From positions 106,068-170,067 of the forward strand of contig NC_030999.1 of NCBI RefSeq assembly GCF_000149955.1: 64,000 nucleotides of DNA, in the 5' to 3' direction. This document shows, piece after piece, positions 21,286 through 32,400 of the stretch. The DNA is from Fusarium oxysporum f. sp. lycopersici 4287. Lineage: Eukaryota; Ascomycota; Sordariomycetes; Hypocreales; Nectriaceae. Below the pieces are notes generated by a model, which saw nothing but the letters and a program-made list of their open reading frames with translations, was not told the origin of the DNA and searched no databases. Made by a program: the position numbers and the translations under genes. The first letter of the stretch is position 1, and every line of letters begins with the position of its first letter.

Positions 21286-21413
21286 GTAACGGGCCGTGTT
21301 TCGCGATCTGGTATACGCGACCTGAACAGAAACGGGGCCCGTTACGGGTTCTGAAAATCCATGTTAGTTTCCATAGTTTTGGTTGGCCTAAAACTAGTAA
21401 CGGGCCCCGTTAC
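21286..21413. repeat. Three GTAACGGGCC-type repeats, two of them inverted
   Basis: GTAACGGGCCGTGTTTC at 21286-21302 pairs with its near reverse complement GAAACGGGGCCCGTTAC at 21329-21345. A third, almost palindromic copy GTAACGGGCCCCGTTAC lies at 21397-21413. No coding sequence overlaps them. They may be ends of a small hairpin element or regulatory palindromes. Confidence 0.6.
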
Positions 21414-22503
21414 CGACTAGAATACTAGAGTAGGTATAGGTGATTTTTGTGACTTGGAAACTTGCGCACATCCATCCGCAATCTTCTTTCGAAGACTCGT
21501 TATGTACCGTTCCACCTGTTGGTACATTTGGAATTCCAGTTCGGGCTGTAGGTAGCTTGGGACTACCTGTTGTGGCATCGCCAATACGTGCGCCTCACTT
21601 TCAATACCAGATGAATTTAAGATCGAGGAGTTGTCATCACGACTCTTGCTTAGATCTCGAATAACAGGGTCACGAATGCCCCGCAGGGGATTCCGCCGCA
21701 AACCGCTAGGTTTATATGATAAGCTGAAAGCAAAGTTCTCTTGATCGTAGCAGAGTTCCTGTAATTCGTACGACAAAGTTTGGCGGATCTGGCAACGAAC
21801 CTAAGACTGCCATTGATCCTGGCTCCAACGGAGGTATTGAGGGAGGGGTGCAGGGTATCCCGGCCGCCAGCGGGTCCTCGACTATAATAGGAAATGTAAC
21901 GCTTGATCGAGTCACTCTACCGCAACATGCCATGACATGCTGCGACAACAATATTGGTTCAAAAAGAATAAGACCTAATCTGTGATGCTCTATAGACTAG
22001 CGAAATATATATTAGAATCAAACTTAGTCAAAACATTGGTGGCGGTCCGGAAGACCTAAGTCGCATTTGCCTACTGGATTAACGGCGCTAAAAACGCCTG
22101 GGGCAAGGGCGTCGAGTACCCGATAGGGCAAAGCCGATGATGTCTAAGGCAGTAAAATAACCCATTTCGATATGTAGTAAAAATAATATATAGGTGATAT
22201 TACACAGCGGGTATTAATTGATTTCAAGCAGAATTGCACAGTTGCGCCCGTGTTGAAGTTTGGATTATATTTTGGACGTGGTTCAAAAGGAGCGTGGATA
22301 GCGTTATATGACTAGATGGCCCATGCATTTCGCTACATCTAGCCCCAGTCGCCAGCTAGAGGGCTACAGTAGTTGGGGGTAAGGGTTATTCTGACGCGTC
22401 GGTTACTATTAGGAATTCCATTCTACAACAGGTAAATTCTCATACCAACATCCCTAGTTTTCCCCTTGAGCCTTGAGAAAGCTGTATGAGGAGACTCATC
22501 CTG
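21414..22503. other. Intergenic, downstream of BTB gene 1
   Basis: No gene supported. Around 22035-22080 (TTGCCTACTGGA and its left flank) it resembles 26535-26580, the same position relative to the second BTB gene, so the 3' flank was duplicated along with the BTB gene. Confidence 0.45.
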
Positions 22504-23924
22504 TCAGATCGAACCACCAGATGCTGACGATGGAGAAATTCCCATATACTGCCAATCGTTATCATTCGATGAAGGGCTATTCGAGGATGCATGCTCCGCA
22601 AAGCTCTCATCTTTGTTCTTGGTGTGGGGCTGGTCGGGAGCCGGAATGTCCCTGTCAACAGACGACCTCACTGAGTTGTAGTCATCTGCGACGATATCCA
22701 CCATTAGCTGGCCGGCTGAGTTTGCTGTGGTCAAATGCCATGCTACTCACCATCTAGTGTGGGAAATGTAAATGATGGCTCAGACAGATCGACCTCGTCT
22801 GCAGCGGGGGCACTTAATGCGAGGGCAGTTTTTGCTTCAGCTCTCTTTGTGGCATTATGCTCGAGTGCGGAAAGCCTCTCTCGGTCTTTTTTGACAAGCT
22901 TGCCTCTGCGTGCCTTTTTTGCTAATAAGCAAGCAATTTCCTCCTCTTCATTGGCTGCTTCAGCTTCAGTCGCCTGAGCCTCAGCAATTCTTTGCGCCAC
23001 GGCAACAGCGGCAGCTGCAGCCTTTTCCGCTTCTTTAGCAGCTGTTTCTTCGGCCCTCTTAGCTGCTTGCTCCTCAGCTTCCTTCATAACTCGATCCACA
23101 TCCGAAGCCTTGCCTTTTACTATGGGTCCGGTATCGCTGAGACCTCGGAGAATCTCTACGAGTTCCTCCTTCCGAAGTGAATCATCACGTAGAGATACTT
23201 TTGAAGTTTGGAGTAACAGAATAGTCTTCAAAAGTACCATGCTGAGCGTATTGGGAGTTCCAATCTCAGAGAGTACCTTTTCTGAAGTTGGATAGGTAAT
23301 GTTCTCGGCAAAAGCAAGGATGCGCGACTCAACATACGCGGCTATTCCCGGCAGAGTGCTCAATGACAGACTTGACTCTTCCATGATATCAACTAAGGAA
23401 GGTAAGCTCAACCTGTCGCCGAGTGCGATTATCTCTCTTCTTGCCAGATCACGAAGAGAGGGCAATTGAAAGGATTGGGCTGCGGCGTACACGCGGAGTG
23501 CAGTTGTAAATTCGGATGCATAACTTATCATAATAGTCTCTCCCTGTGGCTTCAGGCATTGATACCTGCCGGTGGCCATAAAGTGAATAAGTACATGGCC
23601 GGTATTGTAGTCGATATCGTTCAAGTGAAGGTCGCGTGATGACGAAGAGAAACAGCCTGTCGCGGCGCTTCGGGAAGCAAGCTCGACACTCTGATGTAGG
23701 AGTGCATAAGGGATATGGAGGGGTCCATTTCCTTGGAAGTATACCGCACAGACTTGGCTGGCGTAAGGCCTGTTACATCGTCAGTTGACAATCTTCAATG
23801 AGAGAACTCATATTCCTAACGAGTGTTCTGGCCTGCTGTCCTTCTTTATGCCCATGCTGTCTGTTTCGCCACCCCGAAAGGGTGTTGCGGTCTCTCTCTG
23901 CTTGTTGACCGGGTCGTTAGACAT
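22504..23924 (-). CDS. BTB/POZ domain protein 1
   Basis: Proposed exons on the minus strand: 23924-23821, 23769-22751 and 22715-22504, 444 aa. Intron 1 (51 nt) has GTTAGG, CTGAC and CAG; it joins SRPEHS to PYASQVCAVYF in frame. The second intron would be only 35 nt (GTGAGT to CTCAG). Without it the protein stops right after LDGE at 22743 (376 aa), so the C-terminus is uncertain. The BTB fold covers about residues 35-150 (SQVCAVYF, LHIPYALLHQSVELASRS, GHVLIHFMATGRYQCL). A long Ala/Glu-rich predicted coiled coil with repeated EEAAKRAEE-type units follows (about residues 240-320). BTB proteins act as dimerising adaptors, often for cullin-3 ligases or chromatin. This architecture, BTB plus coiled coil, is common and uncharacterised in filamentous fungi. 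It is a paralogue of 26775-27647. Confidence 0.75.
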
Positions 23925-25439
23925 GTTTGTGAGTGCTGGATAAGAGCTGAACTATGTTAAATCTAGATAATAAAAGCCTGTCGCGCTATAGCTAGAATGG
24001 TGGTAGAAGGGGCACTCCGACATATAGAGGCATTGACAAAGGGACTCGGAGTATAATGATAAGCGCCGGTTCTGTTATAGCTAAAGGCTCTACTTGTTTT
24101 AAGGCATGGGTCAGCGACCCACACGAAGGCTATTGACAAGCTCCGAAAACCTTAAAGGCGCACTTCATTCTAATGATGTAAGTGTGATATAATATAGTTT
24201 ATTCCTTTTGGGAGGACAGACTTCACACAATCTAAAACCATGGACCTTGACTACTGACAAAGCCCTAGTTTTCCCGATTCACAACCATGAGGGGTCTGCT
24301 CGGAAGCCAAGTTCCTGAGGTACTTCGCATCCTATCTCCAGACGATTAAATCAAATGAGCACCGAAAAATCTGGAACTAAGGTTCTTCAAGAGGTATGAA
24401 GATATAGTTCATGTATTCGCTATAATACATAATATAGGCCTTGCCTGAGGCAGGAGCTTCTCACTCAAATCTGGTTGTCCCACTTAAACAACTGTTGTGG
24501 CTTTTATTATCGAGGCCGTATGCGGAAGAGCGAAAGAGCACCCACTCAATAACCCGTCTTTCCATGACGTCAAGGTTTGAGAGCTTGAAGTATAACCATG
24601 ATCGTCCATATCATTCGCAAAGTGTATGCCTGCTTACCCTCCTTATCGCATCCCAGCTGACCAGACCAAGGTCCTTGAGCAGAACGGGATGGCTCAGTGG
24701 CTACAAACTGCTCGCTGGCTAGAGATGTTCAACAAATCGACCGCTCAACGTCCTTGCTGACTCCTCACAACAACCGGGTCCGGTGAGAGGCGAAGGTGAC
24801 TTTTCAGCCAACAGAAGGGAACTCCGCATTAAATATTAGTTAATTTAATTCATTTTAACTGGATCTTAACCTAACCATATCAGACAGATCTCGGTTTCGG
24901 CTGCATTCCGTGTTACAGACATGCCCGTAATGTTGTCTTAAGTCGTTTATCAGTCGCGTTATTTTACCATCTTTGACAATCTCCCTATGAAAATATCCCA
25001 TCCACCATTAACTTCGACTGCGCTACAAGCAGAAGTTGCTGACATGTGATTTACAAGGGTGGGAAGTTCCATGCATACCACATATTTACGTCCCTGAAGA
25101 CGTAAGTAGTTATGACGCTATTATTATGTTGTCTGAGCAGAGTATAGGACGCCTGGGTTACATGGACCTACGCACCTCTAAAACTAACGGGCAGTTATAC
25201 TACGTAATAGGCCACAAAGCCTCTCAGAATCATTTAATAATTCGACGGGTTAGACGACTATGGATCAGTTCCCGCCACCGCGAACGGCCCCAGCTGGATG
25301 ACTCGTTTATTATGGACAATATGCACGGCCACAATGATATCCTCCGTTAGGTGCATAGCTGGGATTCTCATAAGGATAACAAATTTGGTACGGGCGAGGA
25401 CCGTCGTGTAAACAGTGGGATACATACATTTGGATTTAC
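23925..25439. other. Gene-free stretch between BTB copies
   Basis: No supported gene. Short frames at 24441-24722 and 25036-25350 show no family traits. The sequence is AT-rich with scattered stops, and is likely the decayed body of a former BTB paralogue or plain spacer. Confidence 0.35.
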
Positions 25440-25760
25440 TGATTTATGTCAATGAGTCCTAAATGACCTTATCGCCAATGGCTCTATTATCGTACGGGTT
25501 GCAAATACTGTTGTGATTTGCTGAAACAAACTCCACTTACAATCGAGGACTGCTTTTCAGTGCCACCATGGTTCCGCAAGACGCGAGTAAATCTCGATCC
25601 ATCTTACACTCCAAACAGATCCAAGGCCTTCGAACGTTGCGGTCGAATGTGTATTCTTTGTCAAGCGTATGAGGAACATTATTAGGGCCTAATCTATCAG
25701 GTTCGTGGTGGTTATCCGGTCCCTCAGCTTCGATGTGCGTGGCTTGGGGCACTGCAACCA
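25440..25760 (-). pseudogene. 3' end of a third BTB paralogue, plus its downstream flank
   Basis: Minus strand 25760-25440 resembles the last codons and 3' flank of BTB gene 2 at 26600-26870. The run encoding TSLTASFEDLGF in gene 2 has a counterpart here (ACCGCAACGTTCGAAGG near 25640). The flank around CCAATGGCTCTATTAT (about 25480) recurs at 26640-26655. The upstream BTB domain is absent. It shows that the BTB array once had at least three members. Confidence 0.5.
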
Positions 25761-26086
25761 TGCATACCGGCGAGAAACTGCTGAATAAGCTTCTGTGTAG
25801 CATATTCCCTGTCAATGTTGGTATCATCATTAGCCAAATCTGCTGACCCCTCGACATGGATCTGCGGGCTTTGAGGCTGCCTCTGATCTTCGCCTTCTTC
25901 AGCAGAGTCGATGTCAAGTACTTCCTCCTCATAAGAGGGATCTAGCTCGATGTTACTGATGATGGAATCATCAACTTTCGGAATGGAGATAGTAAAGTCA
26001 TCAAAAGGAAAAATGCCGTTATCTTTAATCTCCTCAGCGTCGGGAAATGAACCTATCTCAGGCTCTAGTAGCTCATTCTCTGCCAC
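25724..26086 (-). CDS. Uncharacterised acidic 120-aa open frame
   Basis: An ATG at 26086 opens a 120-codon frame rich in Asp/Glu (FPDAEEIKDNGIFPFDDF, EVLDIDSAEEGEDQ). Upstream in the same frame, before a TGA, are Cys pairs (RRCQECQNARKD), so the original reading frame may have been longer. It overlaps the third BTB 3' relic at its end. No domain is recognised. It may be part of a decayed transcription-factor-like gene rather than a working one. Confidence 0.3.
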   Translation of the reverse strand: MAENELLEPEIGSFPDAEEIKDNGIFPFDDFTISIPKVDDSIISNIELDPSYEEEVLDIDSAEEGEDQRQPQSPQIHVEGSADLANDDTNIDREYATQKLIQQFLAGMHGCSAPSHAHRS

Positions 26087-26599
26087 TGAAACAGCTGCAT
26101 GTCACAACGGTTCTCCCTGGTGGCTTGCTGCAATATTATCCTTTCTTGCATTCTGGCACTCCTGGCACCTTCGTGTGCGTTTCGTGTGTAGCCCTGTGCT
26201 GTTTTTTAGTGCCAGCAAGTCGAAACTTCATTACTTCTCATACCATGGAACGTCCTTAGGATCGTTTGACAGCGATCGCGGTAGGTCAAAATAAGTCTTG
26301 TCAAATGAGGGGGTCAGTCATTCGTAAAAACCGCGCATCTGTTAACAGATTGTGCGACGACTGACCTTACCGAAGCTGGGAGCGCTAGTCATATTAGGAA
26401 GATAAAGCTTCACTGATGAAGTAAACTATTCTATAATACCATGACAGCAATATTAATCCAAAAATAATAGAAATTGGTCTTTTATGATCTCTAGACCAGG
26501 AAATTATATTTCAGAGCCAAGTTCAACTAGATTATTGGGGGCAGCGTTGAAAACCTAAACTGCAATTGCCTACTGGAGGCCATCGCTCACCTTTGGATG

Positions 26600-26830
26600 T
26601 CCTGGATTTTGTCAACGAATAGCTAAATGACCTTGTCGCCAATGGCTCTATTATAGTACGGGTAGTAATAACTGTTTAATATATTGGAAAAAACTCAAAC
26701 TGCAATCGTGACCTGCTTTTCAGTGCCCACCAAGGTGCCGTAAAACACGAGTGAATTTGGACCCGTCTTATACCTCAAACAAATCCAAGATCTTCGAACG
26801 ATGCGGTCAAAGATGTGTCATCGGCAGAAC
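26600..26830. repeat. Duplicated 3' flank of the BTB genes (pair of 25440-25690)
   Basis: About 230 bp, similar by eye to 25440-25690. Shared blocks include TCGCCAATGGCTCTATTAT, GACTGCTTTTCAGTGCC (with variation) and CAAATCCAAG. It spans the stop and the downstream region of BTB gene 2. Confidence 0.6.
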
Positions 26831-27647
26831 TTGAAACATTCGAATTTAGTGGCTCAGGGTTGTTGGTAGTTGGCTCGGTTTTGTCTGCTCTGAAGGGGCG
26901 TTCCTGCTTCCTCGCTACGTCCCTCTGGACGCTCGAGCCACTAGCTGCCATATTTGATCCACGAGGCCTCAACATGCAGGACCTCAAGATCATTGCACCA
27001 ATCGTATTCTTCACTTCTAATTCCCTCAGAATTTTGCGATTCTCAAACAGCTCGAGATCATCCGACATTCGTGATAAGCAGGAATGTATGAAGGATTGGA
27101 ACCAAAGGTCTACCTCGTGGGCACCTGAGTAAATCTCTTCGGCAACAGCGATGAGATCCGGTATGGCAACTTTTTGGCCGAGCTGCTCTAGTTCGATCTG
27201 AATCAAGCCTTGTAGATTGTGGAGCTTATAAGTCTTAGATGCAAGATAAACCTGAAGGCAAGTTCTGAATTGAGCAGCAAGTCTATCCCGGAGGCACGGA
27301 GTATCGACTTGCAAGGTTTGGAATTTCCCAGTATATAGAAAGTGAACCAACACGTGGCCTGCATTCTGAGATACGTCCTCAAGTCGTAGTTCTGTGGTGC
27401 GCGAGCGGCGGCCGCACAGCGACGAGAGTCTTGGAAAAGGCTGCAAAAGAGCCTCGTGCACATGCATCGCCAAGTCCGTTGGATTGCTGTTCTCAAAATG
27501 GATATTAATCATCCTACTTGCGTAGGGACTTTGCTGCAGAGTCAGCTTGGCGGCAAAAAGGAGTAACTCTGGGTCAACTAACGAGTCACTGGGTCCCATA
27601 TTTGGGTCGTTATCTGGAGACTCCGTTTGGCTTTTTCGAGGTGCCAT
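26775..27647 (-). CDS. BTB/POZ domain protein 2
   Basis: Single-exon frame of 290 codons from the ATG at 27647. An upstream in-frame ATG at 27893 would add 82 residues of poor quality (hydrophobic/basic), so the start MAPRKSQTESPDNDPNMG is preferred. It lines up with BTB protein 1 through the BTB fold: SPYASRMINIHFENS versus SPYASQVCAVYF, GHVLVHFLYTGKFQTL versus GHVLIHFMATGRYQCL, and EVKNTIGAMILRSCML near residue 225. The C-terminal tail is short and acidic/serine-rich, without the coiled coil of protein 1. It is probably a soluble adaptor, and intact. The 3' flank is duplicated at 25440-25690, evidence of tandem duplication. Confidence 0.75.
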   Translation of the reverse strand: MAPRKSQTESPDNDPNMGPSDSLVDPELLLFAAKLTLQQSPYASRMINIHFENSNPTDLAMHVHEALLQPFPRLSSLCGRRSRTTELRLEDVSQNAGHVLVHFLYTGKFQTLQVDTPCLRDRLAAQFRTCLQVYLASKTYKLHNLQGLIQIELEQLGQKVAIPDLIAVAEEIYSGAHEVDLWFQSFIHSCLSRMSDDLELFENRKILRELEVKNTIGAMILRSCMLRPRGSNMAASGSSVQRDVARKQERPFRADKTEPTTNNPEPLNSNVSSSADDTSLTASFEDLGFV

Positions 27648-29461
27648 ATTGATAAGAAATTGTTCAAACAGTAGTGAAAGTAGCCACAAGAACGGTCTCC
27701 TTTTACGTGGTACTGGTAAGAAATAGACGGATGGGGTGCATAGGTGAGAAGAAATACTCACCTCAACTCGCGCTAATTCACACAGAAGGCTGAACTTCTT
27801 CGCGCAAATATACGGGCACACTCCTAGGAGAGGATATTTCGTATATGGCACGTAAGGGTAAACCTTCTCATCAACCCGCAGACGTATCCTCATGGTCCAC
27901 CAAAGTTAATTTCTCGTATCAGCGGACGTGTTTTACATGTGATAGGTGGCTTAATATTGGGCGGAGACTATAGGTGAGTCAAATATGCTAAACCTTTAAA
28001 TGACGTCTGTAGTTGTAAAAAAAGAAAGTCACTGTTGTAACTTATCTAGAGATCCTGGGACCCGCCGCTGTCCAATGGCCACCGCATGCTCTAATCTGTC
28101 TCACATCACAATCATTCCCTGTTAGTAGGTCAATAAGTAAATCTTATTGGAAGAGGGCTGCAGGGTGGCCCTCGCGAAGCGGCAGCTGTAACATCCTAGC
28201 CTTCAGTTATCACGTCAAAAGTTTTAAACCAGACTAAAGTAAGAATAATCTCCGAAATGGCCTATATTAGGGATTACTTGGCAGTACTTGGTAGAGCCGA
28301 ACGCGGAGCATTTTCGAAGGGCTGAATCTCACCAGGTGAGTTATGAGAAAGATAGTATTTAATGCACACCAACCTCAAGCTTGATCTTTTGCGCTTCCTT
28401 TTCGCCGAGGAAGGTTTTATGGTTTTGAACTTGGATGGCCACCATCAAGGCAACCAACAAACCTCCGAGAAACCATGGAACATTGAAGCCACATCTGTTT
28501 TCCTCACTCTGTGCCGCTTCTAGTTTCGGCAGGCTTCTTGCATGTGAAAATGTCGCTTGGTTGGTGTGTGAAGGAGGTGCTCGTCCTAAGAGGAATCAGC
28601 CGAGCTGCAAGACTTGCATTCCATCAAGCGTTCGTCCAACAATTCGCAAGTGTAAACACGCTCTATAGGGGCCTACTATATGGGTGGGCTAGATTATCTA
28701 GGATCCTACGTTGCTTCTACGGGACAAGGTAGCCGATCCTAGCCAGCTGCAAACTCACTCTTGTTTGTTTAACCCAGGCAAGCCGACCAATGGAATTCAG
28801 GAGAACACGAGGCATTGTAACAGTATTAAACTCAAAGATTACCAAGACATCCCGCAAATACTCCGCTCTTTGCAGTCAGGGTGCATAATGTGTGTTGAAA
28901 TCTTTGGTTTCCTACTCTGGTGGAGTGCATATCACACGGTGGACGAGCTACAAACTCGATTCAATTGAGCCCTCTTTGGTGTATACCTTCGAATATTACT
29001 GGAGGTACACTCCAAGGACTTATCAGATAGGTTATATAGTACTAAAATTTGAGACAAACGTATCGCCCTGCCTTGGCTTAGGGAATATGACATGTTCGTG
29101 TGGTTTCGAGGCCAAGGTTCCTCTCTAACGTCAGCATGCGAGAAGCTTATCAGAGGGAAACACCTCATTCTGATGTCAGCGTGCATAAAACGTAGCCAAG
29201 GCATTGAATTCCAGGATCCAGATCCTGATGCAATAGCCATCGTGCACATAATATGGATATGCTTAGAAGATTGGAACACCGTGGCTATGAGCCCACTTCT
29301 TGCGGCCTGGCCTTTGAAATGGATAAACTCCAGCCTTCCACTGTCAATCTTGCCATCATCCACGACGTTATAAAGTAGGGACATAGCCGCTGGGAAATCT
29401 TCCCATTCCACCATTTAGAACGTACAGGGACCACATTTCGTATTCGTTTTCACCTCTAGCA
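27648..29461. other. Intergenic stretch before the DUF3638-type gene
   Basis: No supported gene. Frames at 28435-28732 and, on the minus strand, 29414-28932 lack domains and are probably chance. The region just upstream of 29462 would hold the promoter of the giant gene. Confidence 0.35.
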
Positions 29462-32400
29462 ATGATGACTTACGTCCACGACAAGCCAGCGACATTGACG
29501 AAGGCAAATTTGGAATACCTTGCTCATCACATCTTCTTACCTACCAAACTTCCGGGAGGCGATGATAGCTCAGCCAAGAATGAGATACTAATGGTCAACT
29601 TTGTTCTGGACACCTTGGTGCGTTTTATGGGAGAATGTACCTCAGAAGATGAAACCGCAATCGAAGCCTGTGTGGCGATGATCAAAGGCCTGAAAATATC
29701 GAAAAGTGCCCAAGGATCTTTAAGCGCAAATGACGCACAGGAGGTCTTACGCCACCTCTCTCCCCAAGGTACGATTTAGGACACAGGCTTGATCCATCTT
29801 TGATCGCTGACATATCGGTTCGTAGCCCCTGTCGCATTGCTTCACGTCGCCGCTCAGAACGGTGGTGTCCTCGTTCGCAAAACGATTACTTCGGCCATTT
29901 TCGAGACCTTCGAACTGTCTCCCGCTAACAAGGCCGTCATGACCACCCAAGGCCGCCTGGTACGCCAGTTTCCAGCCAATGCGACGGAGATATCTAGCCT
30001 CGATTTCGAAGACGAAACATTTCTGTCAGTCTTCACCAAAACCCTTGAGAAGATGAGCTATCAAACCGTCCAAGAGACCGTGCACAAAGCCAGAAAGGCA
30101 GAACAAGAGCACGACGAAGATAGAGAGACGGTGGAACCGCGGATCGTCACCGATCTCCTGCCAAGCATGCTTCGGGGTGTCGGCAAACAAGTCGCCGTCC
30201 CCGGTATTTGCAAGAATACTCGCGAAGAGGTTATGTGGAGTAACAGCAAGCTCCCATGGAGACGATCTCCAGTCTGGTTTCTTATCCGTGTTGGTTTGCA
30301 GCTCACCATGACCCGCCTTGCCCGCAAGGATAAGGATCCCTACAAGGAGTTCATGGTTTTCTTGATGGCGCAAGTGCTTGATGTTGCTGTCAAGCAGGAC
30401 GTCAAGAGCGACATGCTTCATACAATGTCGACCAAGCTCTCTCGAAGGCTCTGTAAGCTGAAGTATCGTAGCAATGGCAGATGGCTGCAAAGTATTCAAC
30501 AAATCATGTCGGAGGCTTCGAAGTGCTTGGCCAGGCGATGGGGCCGAATCCGCAAGCGAGAGGAGAAACTACTGAAACTGAATGACCTTCAGAAGCCTGA
30601 GATGGAAGACAGCCTTCATTTCTCCCTCCTCAAAATGGAAGAATTCCTCACTTCGATCCCGGAACGACGGAAGCACATCGAATTTCCAAATTTTATCCCA
30701 ACTTCTCACGTTCGGCCCCTTGATGGCAATAATCTTCCCACTTACACAGCTGGCGATGAGACGTATTTGCCTTTCCGACTGGCAATGATTGAATCTTGGA
30801 TTGCCGCAAATCTTGACACATGGCTCAATAGCCATATTGAGGAAGAGAATTTATGTGGAGATCTGAAGAGATTGGTCCAGTCATATCATTCCGAGGCCAG
30901 TCGTTGGTATTCCAGCCGCCCTGAAGGTGCATCAAGAATGCTTCTCACTATCGGGGAACTCTGGGTGGCAGCGGATAAAGCAGCCATCCATGCCTTGCCC
31001 ATGCTGAGATGTTATGAGCATGAGGTTCCCACTGAGGTGTGGCAGACTCTCCTGCTGGCCTCTATGGCAGACATGGAAAGGCTTCATAGTCTCGAAGCGT
31101 ATTTATTGAACCGCCAGCGCGTCGCCCAGTCCAAGAATAGGCCTTCCATCTTCCGTTCCTACGGTCATCGGGACTCATTTCCGGTCCAATATTTCTCTGG
31201 TTCGGTTGAACATCAACAACTCAAGGCTGAGATTGAAGAGAGGGCTTTGGCTCAAAGGCAAGCCAAGATCGAGGAGCTGCGGCGACTCAAAAAGCAGTAT
31301 GAGACTTTGATGCAAAGATTCAATGACGCAAAATGCGATGAATACCCCCAAGAGGAGTACGGTATCACGGTCTGGCGCCACTCTTACGCCTGTGTTCGCC
31401 ACGGATACTTGAGCAAGGCAAACAACCTCCAGATACAAGTACATGAATGGCCCTTGCCTAAAAACACCCTCGGAGCCCAAGCGACGGTCTTTGAGCTCGC
31501 CGTTCCTCCAACATTTTCCGAATGGCGAGATATAACGCTTTATCTCATCAACGATGTGCTCCTGAGCCAACCTTTCGGTGTCCATCATCCCAATCCGTCT
31601 TACTCGCTGCGTGCGTACCAGCCACTGGACAAGTTCTTCAGAACCAGGAGAGATTATCGGATTCACCTAGTTTCGGAAGCAAAGCCGAACGTTGTCACTC
31701 ATCGACGAGATAAGCCCATTCAGTATTGTACGGATTTCGACGTCTGCGTCAACAATGGACTTCGTTATCAGTACTACGATGGAAATCAGAACTGTTTCCT
31801 TGAGGAACTCTTGCCAACAGAAGGGCTGTCAAATCTCTGCACATTCGATCTACCGAAGCGTGCTCAAGCTTTGAAGCGTTTCCTTGTTCGTACCTGGCTC
31901 AAGCCAGAAGGAGAGACGCCTAACGAGGTGATAGCAAGCCAGTCAGACTGCCCGGAATACTTGTCTTTAAGTGAACACAAAGTGCTGGCTGAGTTGCCTT
32001 ATGGTTACAACATCCAGTGGATGAGCATCTTGACTCAACTGGCCATGCCGAAGATTGATTTCAATAAAACGGAGACAGCCATATTCTTGCTGCAGATGAG
32101 CCTGCAAGCTGGCCCAAGGTCTTCGACAAGCACAAGATGCACACATCTGCGGCTGAAAGACCGGGAGTTTGGACATCAGATGCTTGAACATCTGACTAAG
32201 GGCGTCTCACATATCCAAGAGAATTGGGAGTCATATACAGCCTTGTCTTCCTATACGCTTTTAGCTTCACGTCTCCTGTCACAAGTTCCGAGCGAACTGT
32301 CCCACGCCTTCCTTGGCCTCCTTGAGAAATGCCGCAGGATCTCTTATCGGTGGTTGACGACAATACTCGAGAGAGTGCAAGAGACTACCAGCGAGACCCG

